Positions 26,145 through 35,030 of a stretch of DNA of 64,000 nt are shown piece after piece. Each line of letters starts with the position of its first letter. The stretch's first letter is position 1. The stretch lies in the NCBI RefSeq assembly GCF_003641205.1, contig NZ_CP032762.1, forward strand, positions 2,170,001 through 2,234,000, given 5' to 3'. The DNA comes from Rhodococcus sp. P1Y (GTDB taxonomy: Bacteria; Actinomycetota; Actinomycetes; Mycobacteriales; Mycobacteriaceae). The translations under genes and the position numbers were made by a program. A model generated the notes under the pieces. That model worked only from the letters and a program-made list of their open reading frames with translations, made no database searches and was not told the origin of the DNA.

Positions 26145-26579
26145 GTGGCCAAGCTCAAGGTTTCCGTCAATGTTCCCCTCGACCCGGAGGCGGCGTGGAC
26201 GCATGCGTCCGATCTCGCCGACTACGACAAGTGGCTGTCGATCCACGAAGGGTGGCGTTGCGACCTACCCGAGCAACTGTCCGTGGGCACCACCTTGGAG
26301 TCGGTGGCGTCGGTGAAGGGGATGCGCAACAGGGTGCGCTGGACCATCGAAAACTACGATCCGCCGAAGAAGCTGAAGTTGAAGGGCAGCGGAAAAGGCG
26401 GTGTCAAGATCGGTCTCGTGTTGTCCGTTGCTGCAGGTAAGAACGGTGGGTCCGACCTGACGCTCGACATCGAACTCGGTGGAGCACCACTCTTCGGTCC
26501 CATCGGATCGGGCGTTGCGCGAGCACTCAAAGGCGACATCGAGAATTCGATGAAGACTTTCGAGTCTTTGTATACCTAG
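26145..26579 (+). CDS. SRPBCC family protein, Rv0910-like toxin homologue
   Basis: A 144-residue protein from GTG 26145, exactly the length I recall for M. tuberculosis Rv0910. It shares the family's sequence landmarks: AKLKVSVNVPLDPEAAWTHASDL, the KGMRNRVRWTIENYDPPKK segment, and GGAPLFGPIGSGVARALKGD near the end. The fold is a ligand-binding SRPBCC cup. Rv0910 has been reported as the toxin opposed by Rv0909; here the Rv0909-like gene is 11 kb upstream next to ctpE. The shorter start is favoured over the upstream extension because it reproduces the family N-terminus. No antitoxin gene is adjacent. Confidence 0.85.
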   Translation: MAKLKVSVNVPLDPEAAWTHASDLADYDKWLSIHEGWRCDLPEQLSVGTTLESVASVKGMRNRVRWTIENYDPPKKLKLKGSGKGGVKIGLVLSVAAGKNGGSDLTLDIELGGAPLFGPIGSGVARALKGDIENSMKTFESLYT

Positions 26580-26603
26580 GCTGCATGACGGAGAGGTTCT
26601 GCA

Positions 26604-28250
26604 ATGCCAGGTAGACATAGCGCACCTAGTAGACACAGTGCGGGACAGGCGTCGCCCAGATCCGGTTTCGTAAAGTACGCGGCGGTGGCCGTTGTACTTC
26701 TCGTCCTCGTTGCCGGTGGTGTGTTCGCCGCTCAGAAGGCATTCGGTTCGGGATGCAAGGACCCGTCGACATACGAGTTGGCTGCGGATCCGTCCATCGC
26801 GGGTGTGGTCGAGCAAGTCGTTGCGGATACCTCGGCGGAGGATCTCGGCTGCGCGAACGTCGAGGTCACGGCCACGGATTCGGGTGCGGTGTCGGCATCG
26901 GTGTCGATGGGCGCCGATGTGCCGGCGCTGTGGATTCCGGATTCGGCGCTGTGGGTCGGCAAGACGGTCCGGGCAACCGGGGCGCTCGTCGACGTCGCCA
27001 GTCAGTCCGTCGCCACTTCGCCTGCGGTCATCGCCGCACGCACGGACGAGGTGCCGTTCTTCGATACCTGGCTGACTGCGCTGCAACTCAAAGGTCTGCG
27101 GATCGGTAATCCGCTCACCAATACCGTCTCCGACGCCGCCATCCTCGGTGCGCTCGCGGAGGCGGGAACCGACGCCGACGCGGTAGATTCCGTGTCCGCG
27201 GCGTTGGTGCCTATTGCCCAGGCCCAAGCCGCGACCCGAGGTGAGGCCGATCCAGTCGTCCGTCTCGACGAGATGTCGTCGGAGGGCGGTGTAGCCGTCG
27301 TCTCGGAGCAGACACTCGTCGACTACGAGAAGTCGACGGGTACCGACCTGGGAGTCACCGCGCCTCCCACCGGTAGCTTCTTCCTCAACTATCCGCTCGC
27401 GGTGACCGAGCCTGCCGGGGAGCGGCACGACAGCGCCAAGGACGTTGGACGCGCGGTTGCCGATGCGCTCGGGTCCGAAGCAGGCCTGCAGGCACTCTCC
27501 GAGGCAGGTTTTCGTGGGCCCGACAACGCAGTTCTGAGCGACGGACGTGGGCTCGGCGAGACCACTCCGCTCGTCATTTCCGATCAGCAGACGGCCGAGA
27601 CGACGCTTCGTCGCTACCAGGTTCTCGCCCTTCCTTCTCGAACGCTGGTGATGGAAGACGTCTCCGGTTCGATGGGTTACAGCGCAGGCGCGGACACGAG
27701 AATCGGATTGACCGTGCAGGCGAGCAATACCGGCAATCGTCTGTTTCCCGACAATGCTGCACTGGGATTATGGGCATTCTCGGTCGGACTTGGCGGAGGC
27801 GACCAGGACTATCGGGAGCTGGTTCCGATCCGGCGACTCGACGAGACCGTCGGCGGCACCACGCAGCGGGACCTCTTGCTGCGTGCAACGGGTTCTCTCC
27901 CTGGCCTGGTCGGTAGCGGTACCGGCCTCTACGACACGACACTGGCTGCATTTCGGACGGTGAAAGAGGGGTACGACCCCGATTACATCAACAGTGTCAT
28001 CGTCTTCACGGACGGCTCGAACGAGGACCCGGGCAGTATTTCCCTCGACGAGTTGCTGGCCACGTTGCGCGCCGAGCAAGATCCGACGAAGCCGGTCATC
28101 ATCGTGACGATCGGAATCACCGAGGACGCCGACGCCGGAGTTCTCCAGCAGATTTCCGCCGCCACCGGCGGAACCAGCTTCTTGGCGCGCAATCCGGCCG
28201 AAATACCCAATGTGTTTGTGAATGCTCTCAAAAGCCGCGCAGGTCGCTGA
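26604..28250 (+). CDS. Membrane-anchored substrate-binding-like and VWA domain protein, paralogue 1
   Basis: A 548-residue protein with a short Arg/Ser-rich cytoplasmic N-terminus, one membrane helix (about 23-45) and an extracytoplasmic body. Residues about 55-320 resemble a periplasmic-binding-protein fold (ALWIPDSALWVG, PPTGSFFLNYPLAVT). Residues 345-545 are a von Willebrand factor A domain with a complete MIDAS: D352-V-S-G-S, the conserved Thr in GSGTGLYDTT, and the Asp of VIVFTDGSNED. It should bind a protein or ligand through a divalent metal at the cell surface. The next gene is a full-length paralogue in the same orientation. Confidence 0.85.
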   Translation: MPGRHSAPSRHSAGQASPRSGFVKYAAVAVVLLVLVAGGVFAAQKAFGSGCKDPSTYELAADPSIAGVVEQVVADTSAEDLGCANVEVTATDSGAVSASVSMGADVPALWIPDSALWVGKTVRATGALVDVASQSVATSPAVIAARTDEVPFFDTWLTALQLKGLRIGNPLTNTVSDAAILGALAEAGTDADAVDSVSAALVPIAQAQAATRGEADPVVRLDEMSSEGGVAVVSEQTLVDYEKSTGTDLGVTAPPTGSFFLNYPLAVTEPAGERHDSAKDVGRAVADALGSEAGLQALSEAGFRGPDNAVLSDGRGLGETTPLVISDQQTAETTLRRYQVLALPSRTLVMEDVSGSMGYSAGADTRIGLTVQASNTGNRLFPDNAALGLWAFSVGLGGGDQDYRELVPIRRLDETVGGTTQRDLLLRATGSLPGLVGSGTGLYDTTLAAFRTVKEGYDPDYINSVIVFTDGSNEDPGSISLDELLATLRAEQDPTKPVIIVTIGITEDADAGVLQQISAATGGTSFLARNPAEIPNVFVNALKSRAGR

Positions 28251-28311
28251 ATGAACGGCTAGTTTGGTTTCTGCCGTTTGCTCGGCGCGAGGAGACGGGG
28301 GATCGAAGACA

Positions 28312-29964
28312 ATGTCGGGGCGTCATCATGGAGTAGGGACTCGCAGAAGTCCGGTGTTCGCCGGTGCAGCGATCGTGATCGTGGCGGTCGTCGTGGTGGC
28401 GGGCGGCTACTTCGGGGTCCAGGCTTTCCGCGCGAACGGGGCCGGCTGCGATTCCGTCGGTCAGGTCTCGCTCGCCGTCGATCCCACCATTGCTCCAGTC
28501 GTGTCGGATGTTCTCTCGGCGACCGATGTGGTCGATCGAGGGTGCACCGACTTCGAGGTTCGCGCCGAGGCACCGACCGATACTGCCACCGAGTTGGCAG
28601 GCACTGCCGGAACTCGGCCGGACCTCTGGATCCCGGACTCGACGCTGTGGTTGCTCAAGACGCTGAGGTCCACCGGCGCCCTGCCCGAGGTTGCCAAGTC
28701 CTCCGTAGCGAATACATTGCCCGTCGTGGTTGCACGTGAGGGTGACGCGCCTCCGCCGGCTACCTGGCTTCAGGTACTCCAAGCTCCTGACCAGCGGATC
28801 GGCGACCCACTTACCAGCAGTGCGTCGCTCGCGTCGATCCTGGGAGCGCTCGCCGAATCGGAGGTCGCGATCTCGGACGCCAAGGCGGTGTCCGCCGCGC
28901 TCGTACCGAAAGCGCAGGACTTCGGGCGAATCGCGGATCAGCCTCACGACACAGCTGACTTGGTGAATCAAGTTGCTGCCGAGGGCGGTACGAGCGTCGC
29001 GACCGAGCAGAGCGTGGTCGCGTACAACGCCGCCAATCCAGCGACTCCGCTGACTCCGGTGGTTCCGCCGACCGGAAGCTACTTTCTGAATTATCCGCTG
29101 GCGGTGACCGCGGCTGCGGGACCGGATTACGACCGCGTGAAGGATGCAGGCGCTGCACTGTCATCGGTGCTGGCTAACGCGACAAGCGCAGATGCGTTGT
29201 CCGCAGCAGGTTTTCGCCCTGCGAGTGCCATCCCGCTGTCCGACGGCAGAGGGGTCGGACCGTCCGCTGCGCTCGAGTTGAAGAACCCGTTGGCGATCGA
29301 AACGACACTGCGAGATTGGTCCGTTCTCGCGTTGCCGCTGCGAACCCTTGTCGTCGAGGATGTCTCGGGCTCGATGGCCGCGAAATCGGGTGATTCCACC
29401 CGAATCGCGCTGACCGTCGAGGCCAGCGTCGGAGCCAACGACCTCTTCAGCGACCAAACCGAGATGGGTTTGTGGGCGTTCTCGATCGGACTCGGTGGCG
29501 GCAGCCAGGACTACCGCGAGCTGGTGCCGCTCGGACCGGTGACCAACGTGGTCAACGGGCTTCCTCAGCGCGAGGCCATCCTGACCGCGATTCGCGGTCT
29601 GCCTGCACTCGTCAACGGCGGGACCGGACTCTACGACACGACGCTCGCGGCGTTCCGACGAGTCAAGGAGGGATACGACCCGAAGTTCGTCAACAGTGTG
29701 ATCCTCTTGACCGACGGCACGAACGAAGACCAGGGTAGCCCGAGCCTCGACCAATTGATCGCCACACTCGAACGTGAGCAGGACCCGGTCAGGCCCATTG
29801 TCATCGTCACGGTGGGGATCACCACCGATGCCGACCCTGTTGCGCTGCAGAGGATTGCAGCAGCGACCGGTGGCACCAGCTACGTCGCCGAAGACCCACG
29901 TGACATTCCCGACGTGTTCGTCCAAGCCCTCAACAGCAGGACACAGCGGATCGGCGGAGAGTAA
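28312..29964 (+). CDS. Membrane-anchored substrate-binding-like and VWA domain protein, paralogue 2
   Basis: A 550-residue paralogue of the preceding gene, colinear over its whole length. ATG 28312 is chosen because GGGGGA precedes it at about 9 nt. It has one membrane helix (about 16-37), a binding-protein-like domain (LWIPDSTLWLL, PPTGSYFLNYPLAVT) and a C-terminal VWA domain with MIDAS D350-V-S-G-S, GGTGLYDTT and VILLTDGTNED. The pair probably arose by tandem duplication and has since diverged substantially, most in the binding-like domain, which would fit different ligands. It converges on the ECF operon with only 6 bp between stops and no recognisable terminator. Confidence 0.85.
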   Translation: MSGRHHGVGTRRSPVFAGAAIVIVAVVVVAGGYFGVQAFRANGAGCDSVGQVSLAVDPTIAPVVSDVLSATDVVDRGCTDFEVRAEAPTDTATELAGTAGTRPDLWIPDSTLWLLKTLRSTGALPEVAKSSVANTLPVVVAREGDAPPPATWLQVLQAPDQRIGDPLTSSASLASILGALAESEVAISDAKAVSAALVPKAQDFGRIADQPHDTADLVNQVAAEGGTSVATEQSVVAYNAANPATPLTPVVPPTGSYFLNYPLAVTAAAGPDYDRVKDAGAALSSVLANATSADALSAAGFRPASAIPLSDGRGVGPSAALELKNPLAIETTLRDWSVLALPLRTLVVEDVSGSMAAKSGDSTRIALTVEASVGANDLFSDQTEMGLWAFSIGLGGGSQDYRELVPLGPVTNVVNGLPQREAILTAIRGLPALVNGGTGLYDTTLAAFRRVKEGYDPKFVNSVILLTDGTNEDQGSPSLDQLIATLEREQDPVRPIVIVTVGITTDADPVALQRIAAATGGTSYVAEDPRDIPDVFVQALNSRTQRIGGE

Positions 29965-29970
29965 CCGCAG

Positions 29971-30702
29971 CTACACGAACGTCAGAACGACGGCTGCGGT
30001 GCAGGACAGCGCTACCACTGCGAGGGCGACGGCGTCAGGGAGCCGGGGTCGTGCCGGGTACGCGGTAATCTGCCCGGTTCCGCCTCGTGCTGTGATGGCC
30101 TCTCCCATTTCCGTCGCGCGGCGGATCGCGATGGACATGACCGCGGTGATGAGGTCGATGATCGAGTTGTCCGCTGCGCTGTTGAGCACCGATTTGGGCC
30201 GTAGCTTTCGAGCGGCGAGCATCGTGCGCATTTCTTCGATGAGAAGCGGAAGCGAGCGCAGACACAGAGCCATCGTCGCTGCCCACTCGTCGATGGGCAG
30301 TCTCAGCTTTTTCAGTGGAGCCCCCAGCGTGGCGACGGCGGGGGCGATATCGCTCATCGAAGTCGTCCACCCGATCATCAACGACGCCCCGAGTAGCACG
30401 AATGCAAAGACGACCGAGCGTGCGAACAGCAGCACAGCGTCGACTCCGATGGGCAAGTTGACGAGTGCGCCGACGAGGAACAGGAACCAGATCCACACCG
30501 GTGGACGAGGAATCGCGGTGGGTGGTACCCGGGCGACGATCGCGGCGACGAGCAGGAGACCGACGATGGTCCCGATCGAAATCCACGAGGGTGCGACGAC
30601 GATGGTGACGCTGATCAGCAGCACCGCGATCAGCTTGGTTCCGGCCCACAGTCGATGAATCGGCGAGCTGCCGGGAACCTGACGCAATACGACGGTGGTC
30701 AC
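29971..30702 (-). CDS. ecfT: Energy-coupling factor transporter membrane subunit EcfT
   Basis: A 243-residue membrane protein from GTG 30702, overlapping the fused ATPase stop by 4 nt (GTGA). It has the EcfT architecture: helices in the first 110 residues and the coupling-helix region LRSLPLLIEEMRTMLAARKLRPKS, where the Ala-Arg motif contacts the ATPases. It forms the scaffold between the two ATPase domains and a substrate-binding S component. M. tuberculosis Rv2325c/Rv2326c have the same arrangement. The vitamin or metal substrate is unknown; no cofactor riboswitch was seen upstream of the operon. Confidence 0.9.
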   Translation of the reverse strand: MTTVVLRQVPGSSPIHRLWAGTKLIAVLLISVTIVVAPSWISIGTIVGLLLVAAIVARVPPTAIPRPPVWIWFLFLVGALVNLPIGVDAVLLFARSVVFAFVLLGASLMIGWTTSMSDIAPAVATLGAPLKKLRLPIDEWAATMALCLRSLPLLIEEMRTMLAARKLRPKSVLNSAADNSIIDLITAVMSIAIRRATEMGEAITARGGTGQITAYPARPRLPDAVALAVVALSCTAAVVLTFV

Positions 30703-32726
30703 GACGCCACTCCTCTCGTCGAGTGGTCTCGGACCACAACACCTGTGTCGAGGGTGACGACGCGGTCGCACACCCGGTCCATTCCGTCCACGTCGTGCGA
30801 AATCACGACGATCGTGATCCCCTGAGTGCGAAGGGATGCGAGAACTTCGATGATTTCGTTGCGTCCAGGTGGATCGAGACCCGCGAGGGGTTCGTCGAGA
30901 ACGAGCAAACGTGGCCTGTTGACGACGAGCCCGGCGAGCACGACACGTCGCATCTGGCCGCCGCTCAGTGAGTCGATTTCGCGGCTTGCGAGCAGTCGGT
31001 CCAATCCGACGGCATCCATCGCGCGAGAGACTTTCGCGGATCCGACCTCCGGGCCACCGGCAGACTCGATGTCCTCGGCCACCGTGCGGCGTTGCAACTG
31101 CAGGCGTGAGTGTTGAAAGGCCAAGCCGACGGCGCCGACGTCTTGCGAAATGGGCTTGCCCTCGAACAGTGCCGTACCGCGCGTCGGGGTGGTCAGACCG
31201 GCGAGGATCCAGGCGAGCGTCGACTTTCCCGAGCCGTTGCCGCCGAGGATCAAGATCCCGTCACCCGCGGAGATCGACAGATCGACACCGTCGAGTGCGC
31301 GCTGCGCCCACGGAGTTCGGCGGTTGTAGGTGTGCTCGACCTTGCTCAATTCCATCAGCGGTTTGCCGACGCGGAAATCTACCGAGCGCGGTGTGGTGAA
31401 CTGTGCGCGCATCCATTCGGGACTGTGCTGAGCCTGAACACCTTCGTAGAGATGAACGACGCGGTCGGCAGCGGAAGTCTCCGATTCCTGATGCGTCACG
31501 AGTACGACCGACATCGGGTGTCGTTTCGGCAAGGACGACAACAGTGCCACCAGAGACGCGCGGCCTTCGGCATCGACCATGGCCGTTGCCTCGTCCGCGA
31601 TGAGGAGCGCAGGGCGTCGTGCGAGCGCCGACGCCACCGCGAGCCTCTGCAGTTCGCCGCCGGACAGTGATGCTGTCTCCCGCGTATTCATTCCATCGAG
31701 GCCGACTTCGGCGAGCAGTGCATCGAGGTTCAGTTCAACGTCCGGACTCAGACCCCACACGACGTCGTCGGCGACGCGGCTTCCCAGAACCTGGGTTTCG
31801 GGACGCTGAAGCACGACTGCTGTTCCGCCCTCCACGCCGAGTCCCGCCGCGCCGGGTCTGTCGACCGTGCCCCATGTCGGCGCTCGGCCCGCAAGGATTC
31901 GCGCCAAGGTGGACTTGCCGGATCCGTTGTGTCCGACGATCGCGATGAATTCGCCGACCTCGACGGTCAAGTCGATTCCATCGAGTGCGTTCGAGCGTGC
32001 TCCGTCGTAGCGATAGCCGACCCCGGTCAGCCGCAACGGAAGTGGGCCCACAGTGCCGACGGTCGATGTGGGCAGGTTGTCGCCGACGGGGATCGTCGCC
32101 AGCCGGTCGAGAACCGCGCCGAGAATCAGCCAGGTCAGGGCGACGCTGACGATGATGGTGAACGTCGTCGTACCGAGGATCCACCACCACCAGTTGTCCA
32201 AGATGGTCCCGACCGTCGATCGGAGGAAGTCGGCGGCGGGGACCAACACGTCCGTTCGCGACATCAGCCTTGCGACGCCTTCGATCGTGTTCTCGATGGT
32301 GCGTAGGAACAGTTCGCGAAGTGGCGTCAGCACGAACAGGATTGCCACGGTGATCAGGCCGATCGACGGCCCGACGACGAACGAGGTGAGCAGAACCGAC
32401 AGCAATCCCTGCTTCTTGCGTTTCGCTCTGCCGACGATGCCGCCGAGGAGCGCCGACATCGCGACGGTGAACGCCGTGGTTGTGCCTGCTGCCACGAATG
32501 CGACAAGTATTCCTGCGATCGCTGCGGCTACCAGTGCGCGGGTCCGGTGACGCTGCACGACGACGGCCATGGGTACCGCCGCAACGATCTGCAACGCGGT
32601 TGCCATCGGCACGACCATCGCCACGACCGAGAGTGCAACAGCGAAGCTGCTCATCACGGCCGCCGTCGCCAGCTCCATGGGTGTCAGGGCTTTTGACGTG
32701 CGATGGTCGGCGGAGCTGTCGGTCAC
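30699..32726 (-). CDS. Fused ECF transporter: membrane S-like domain plus two ATPase domains
   Basis: A 675-residue fusion from GTG 32726. Residues about 15-215 form five or six membrane helices likely equivalent to an S component (substrate binding). Two ABC ATPase domains follow. The first has Walker A GHNGSGKST, signature LSGGE and LLIADEAT; the second has GGNGSGKST, LSGGQ and LLVLDEPLAGLDP. In the first domain the Walker B aspartate is followed by EA, a usable catalytic Glu. With the adjacent EcfT this encodes an entire ECF importer in two genes. The architecture resembles M. tuberculosis Rv2326c. Substrate cannot be deduced. Confidence 0.88.
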   Translation of the reverse strand: MTDSSADHRTSKALTPMELATAAVMSSFAVALSVVAMVVPMATALQIVAAVPMAVVVQRHRTRALVAAAIAGILVAFVAAGTTTAFTVAMSALLGGIVGRAKRKKQGLLSVLLTSFVVGPSIGLITVAILFVLTPLRELFLRTIENTIEGVARLMSRTDVLVPAADFLRSTVGTILDNWWWWILGTTTFTIIVSVALTWLILGAVLDRLATIPVGDNLPTSTVGTVGPLPLRLTGVGYRYDGARSNALDGIDLTVEVGEFIAIVGHNGSGKSTLARILAGRAPTWGTVDRPGAAGLGVEGGTAVVLQRPETQVLGSRVADDVVWGLSPDVELNLDALLAEVGLDGMNTRETASLSGGELQRLAVASALARRPALLIADEATAMVDAEGRASLVALLSSLPKRHPMSVVLVTHQESETSAADRVVHLYEGVQAQHSPEWMRAQFTTPRSVDFRVGKPLMELSKVEHTYNRRTPWAQRALDGVDLSISAGDGILILGGNGSGKSTLAWILAGLTTPTRGTALFEGKPISQDVGAVGLAFQHSRLQLQRRTVAEDIESAGGPEVGSAKVSRAMDAVGLDRLLASREIDSLSGGQMRRVVLAGLVVNRPRLLVLDEPLAGLDPPGRNEIIEVLASLRTQGITIVVISHDVDGMDRVCDRVVTLDTGVVVRDHSTRGVAS

Positions 32727-32789
32727 TTGTCCAGTGTGCCAGCACGCGACTTAGACTCACGCCAACTGTCATCAGAGAGGCGTACCTCA

Positions 32790-33242
32790 GTGATCACCGT
32801 GGACGAAGAAAGCTGGGATACCCCGGTCGGTGCCCAGCTTCGCGCTGCGCAGCGAGCCGAACTCGACGCCAGGTACGGAAACAGCAACCATGAGCCCGGT
32901 CATGCTCCCTCGATGGACGACGTCGCCGTGTTCGTCGTAGCTCGGGACGACAACGCCGTCGGAATCGGCTGCGGGGCCTTGCGGCTGTTGGACCGGGGCG
33001 AAGCGGAGATCAAACGCATGTACGTCATCCCAGCCGAGCGAGGCCGAGGCGCATCCGTCGCGATCCTGCGTCAGCTGGAAGGCTGTGCGCGAAGTCTGGG
33101 CATCCGGGTTCTGAAGCTGGAAACTGGTTCCGGACAGCCAGATGCCGTGCGGTTCTACGAGCGCGAAGGGTACTCGAAGATCGATCCCTTCGGACCGTAC
33201 GTCGACGAGCCGACCTCGCTTTGCTACGCCCGAGTGCTCTGA
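32790..33242 (+). CDS. GNAT family N-acetyltransferase
   Basis: A 150-residue acetyltransferase from GTG 32790, with AGAGAGG upstream. The acetyl-CoA pyrophosphate-binding motif is MYVIPAERGRGASVAILRQLE, preceded by the EIKRMYV strand and followed by LKLETGSGQPDAVRFYEREGY. Substrate unknown; small GNAT proteins of this kind acetylate amines, antibiotics or protein N-termini. It is transcribed divergently from the ECF operon, with 63 bp between starts, and converges on the DEAD-box helicase with a stem-loop in between. Confidence 0.88.
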   Translation: MITVDEESWDTPVGAQLRAAQRAELDARYGNSNHEPGHAPSMDDVAVFVVARDDNAVGIGCGALRLLDRGEAEIKRMYVIPAERGRGASVAILRQLEGCARSLGIRVLKLETGSGQPDAVRFYEREGYSKIDPFGPYVDEPTSLCYARVL

Positions 33243-33273
33243 ATTCGCTTCGAACCTGTACCCAACAGAGAGA

Positions 33274-33308
33274 AGCCGGAAGCACCTGTGCAGCAGGCAC
33301 TTCCGGCT
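33274..33308. terminator. Bidirectional stem-loop terminator
   Basis: AGCCGGAAG (33274-33282) pairs with CTTCCGGCT (33300-33308), and an inner CCTG/CAGG stem extends it. It lies between the stops of the convergent GNAT and helicase genes. Confidence 0.7.
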
Positions 33309-33331
33309 CGTCGTTCTCGGGGTGAAACAGG

Positions 33332-34777
33332 CTAGCGGGTCCTGCTCGACGCAGGTCCTGCGGGGCGACGGCTGCGGCCTCCGCCTGCAGCATGCTGGCG
33401 CGGCGCTCCGCCGCCCTGGCCGGCCGGCTTTGCCTGACCGCTGCTGTGGCCACTGCTATGACCACTGCCCGTGCCTTGGCTGCTGTTTCGGCGTGATGCT
33501 CCATTGCGAGCGTTGCCGCCACCGCGAGGGGCACCGCCACCGCCACCGCTGCGACGTGGGGTCCCTTGACGCTGAGGCTGGGCTGCTGCTTTGGGTGCGG
33601 GTTCGACGTAGCGAGCCTGCTCGCCTACGAGCTCGGCGACCTGCGGCGAGTCCGAGGTGACACGGATGGGCGTCACCTTGATGTCGGCCTTGCGCAGAAG
33701 AATTGCAGTGTCTTTGCGCTGCTCCGGCAGGACGACGGTGACGACGTCTCCGGCGCTTCCGGCGCGCGCGGTACGACCCGAGCGGTGCAGGTAGGCCTTG
33801 TGCTCGGCAGGCGGATCGACGTGCACGACGAGCTGGACGTCGTCGACGTGAACGCCACGAGCGGCGACGTCGGTGGCGACCAGCACGCGAGCGTCACCCG
33901 AGGAGAACGCGAGCAAGTTGCGGTCACGCGCGGCCTGGGACAGGTTGCCGTGCAGATCGACCGACGGGATTCCGGCGTCGGTGAGTTGCTTGGCAAGCTT
34001 GCGCGCCTGGTGCTTGGTGCGCATGAACAGGATCCGGCGACCGGTTCCCGACGCGAGGTGCTGCACGAGCTTCTTCTTGGCTTCGACGCCGTCGACCTCG
34101 AACACGCTGTGGGTCATGGCTTCGACGTGTGAGGTGGCCTCGTCGACCGAGTGCGTGACCTGGTCGGTGAGGAATCGCTTGACGAGCTTGTCGACGCCGT
34201 TGTCCAGTGTTGCCGAGAACAGCAGACGCTGTCCCTTCGCCGGCGTGGCGGCGAGGATGCGCGTGACGACGGGGAGGAAGCCAAGGTCGGCCATGTGGTC
34301 GGCCTCGTCGAGGACGGTGATCGAGACGCCGTCGAGTGTGACGTGGCGCTGCTTCATCAGGTCTTCGAGGCGTCCCGGGCAAGCGACGACGATGTCGACG
34401 CCTCCGTTGAGCGCGGAGACCTGACGGTTCTGCGAGACGCCACCGAAGATCGTGGTGACCTTGAGCTTGTAGGCGGCAGCCAGAGGTTCGATGGCGACGG
34501 CGATCTGGGTTGCAAGTTCACGGGTCGGCGCGAGGATCAAGCCGCGCGGACGACCTGGCTTGCGGTTGCCGGGGAGCTGTCCGGCGAGCCTGGCGACCAT
34601 CGGGATGGCGAAGGCGAGGGTCTTGCCACTGCCGGTCTTTCCGCGCCCGAGGACGTCGCGTCCTGCAAGGGTGTCGGGGAGGGTGTCGGCCTGGATGGGG
34701 AAGGGCTCGTTCTTGCCCTGTGAGCTGAGTACGTCGGCGAGCGCGTGCGGCACGCCGAGTGAAGCAAAGGTAGTCAT
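33332..34777 (-). CDS. DEAD-box RNA helicase
   Basis: A 481-residue RhlE-type helicase from ATG 34777, which has GAAAGG upstream; the upstream in-frame part is leader. Motifs seen: Q motif near PFPIQADTLP, Walker A GRGKTGSGKT, PTRELATQ, VLDEADHMADLGF, SAT, and the C-lobe ATDVAARGVHVDDV and HRSGRTARAG. After residue 390 comes a low-complexity basic tail rich in Gly, Arg, Ser and Gln with GGG and RGG-like segments, which binds RNA non-specifically. It unwinds RNA in ribosome assembly, decay or cold adaptation. The 250-bp leader before the start is unusually long for this window and could carry post-transcriptional control. Confidence 0.92.
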   Translation of the reverse strand: MTTFASLGVPHALADVLSSQGKNEPFPIQADTLPDTLAGRDVLGRGKTGSGKTLAFAIPMVARLAGQLPGNRKPGRPRGLILAPTRELATQIAVAIEPLAAAYKLKVTTIFGGVSQNRQVSALNGGVDIVVACPGRLEDLMKQRHVTLDGVSITVLDEADHMADLGFLPVVTRILAATPAKGQRLLFSATLDNGVDKLVKRFLTDQVTHSVDEATSHVEAMTHSVFEVDGVEAKKKLVQHLASGTGRRILFMRTKHQARKLAKQLTDAGIPSVDLHGNLSQAARDRNLLAFSSGDARVLVATDVAARGVHVDDVQLVVHVDPPAEHKAYLHRSGRTARAGSAGDVVTVVLPEQRKDTAILLRKADIKVTPIRVTSDSPQVAELVGEQARYVEPAPKAAAQPQRQGTPRRSGGGGGAPRGGGNARNGASRRNSSQGTGSGHSSGHSSGQAKPAGQGGGAPRQHAAGGGRSRRPAGPASSRTR

Positions 34778-35030
34778 AGTGATGGGTTGCGCCTTTCGGG
34801 CAGGGTGTTGCACCCATGGGCTATGGCCCGAGAATGCAAAGGTGGCGAGACTGCCGGTGGGCAGTTTCGATCGCCGTAAGAAAAGCCTGTGCAGGGTGCA
34901 CATGGACTACGCGGCCGAAGCCGGGCGGAAGTAGAAGCATTCCACGACGTCTGACGTGCAGCTACGCACATCGTCAACGAGTGTAACCGCACACTCCCCG
35001 TAAACCTTCCCCGAGTGACGCATCAGGCAC
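34778..35030 (-). other. Helicase leader / intergenic region
   Basis: About 250 bp between the HNH gene stop and the helicase start, both on the - strand. I see no open frame with coding character and no hairpin strong enough to call. Long 5' leaders are common for cold-inducible helicases, so this may be transcribed. Confidence 0.4.

Noticed and set aside
32727..32789. Cofactor riboswitch controlling the ECF transporter
   Set aside because: The leader is under 70 bp and shared with the divergent acetyltransferase, too short for a known riboswitch, and no conserved box was recognised.
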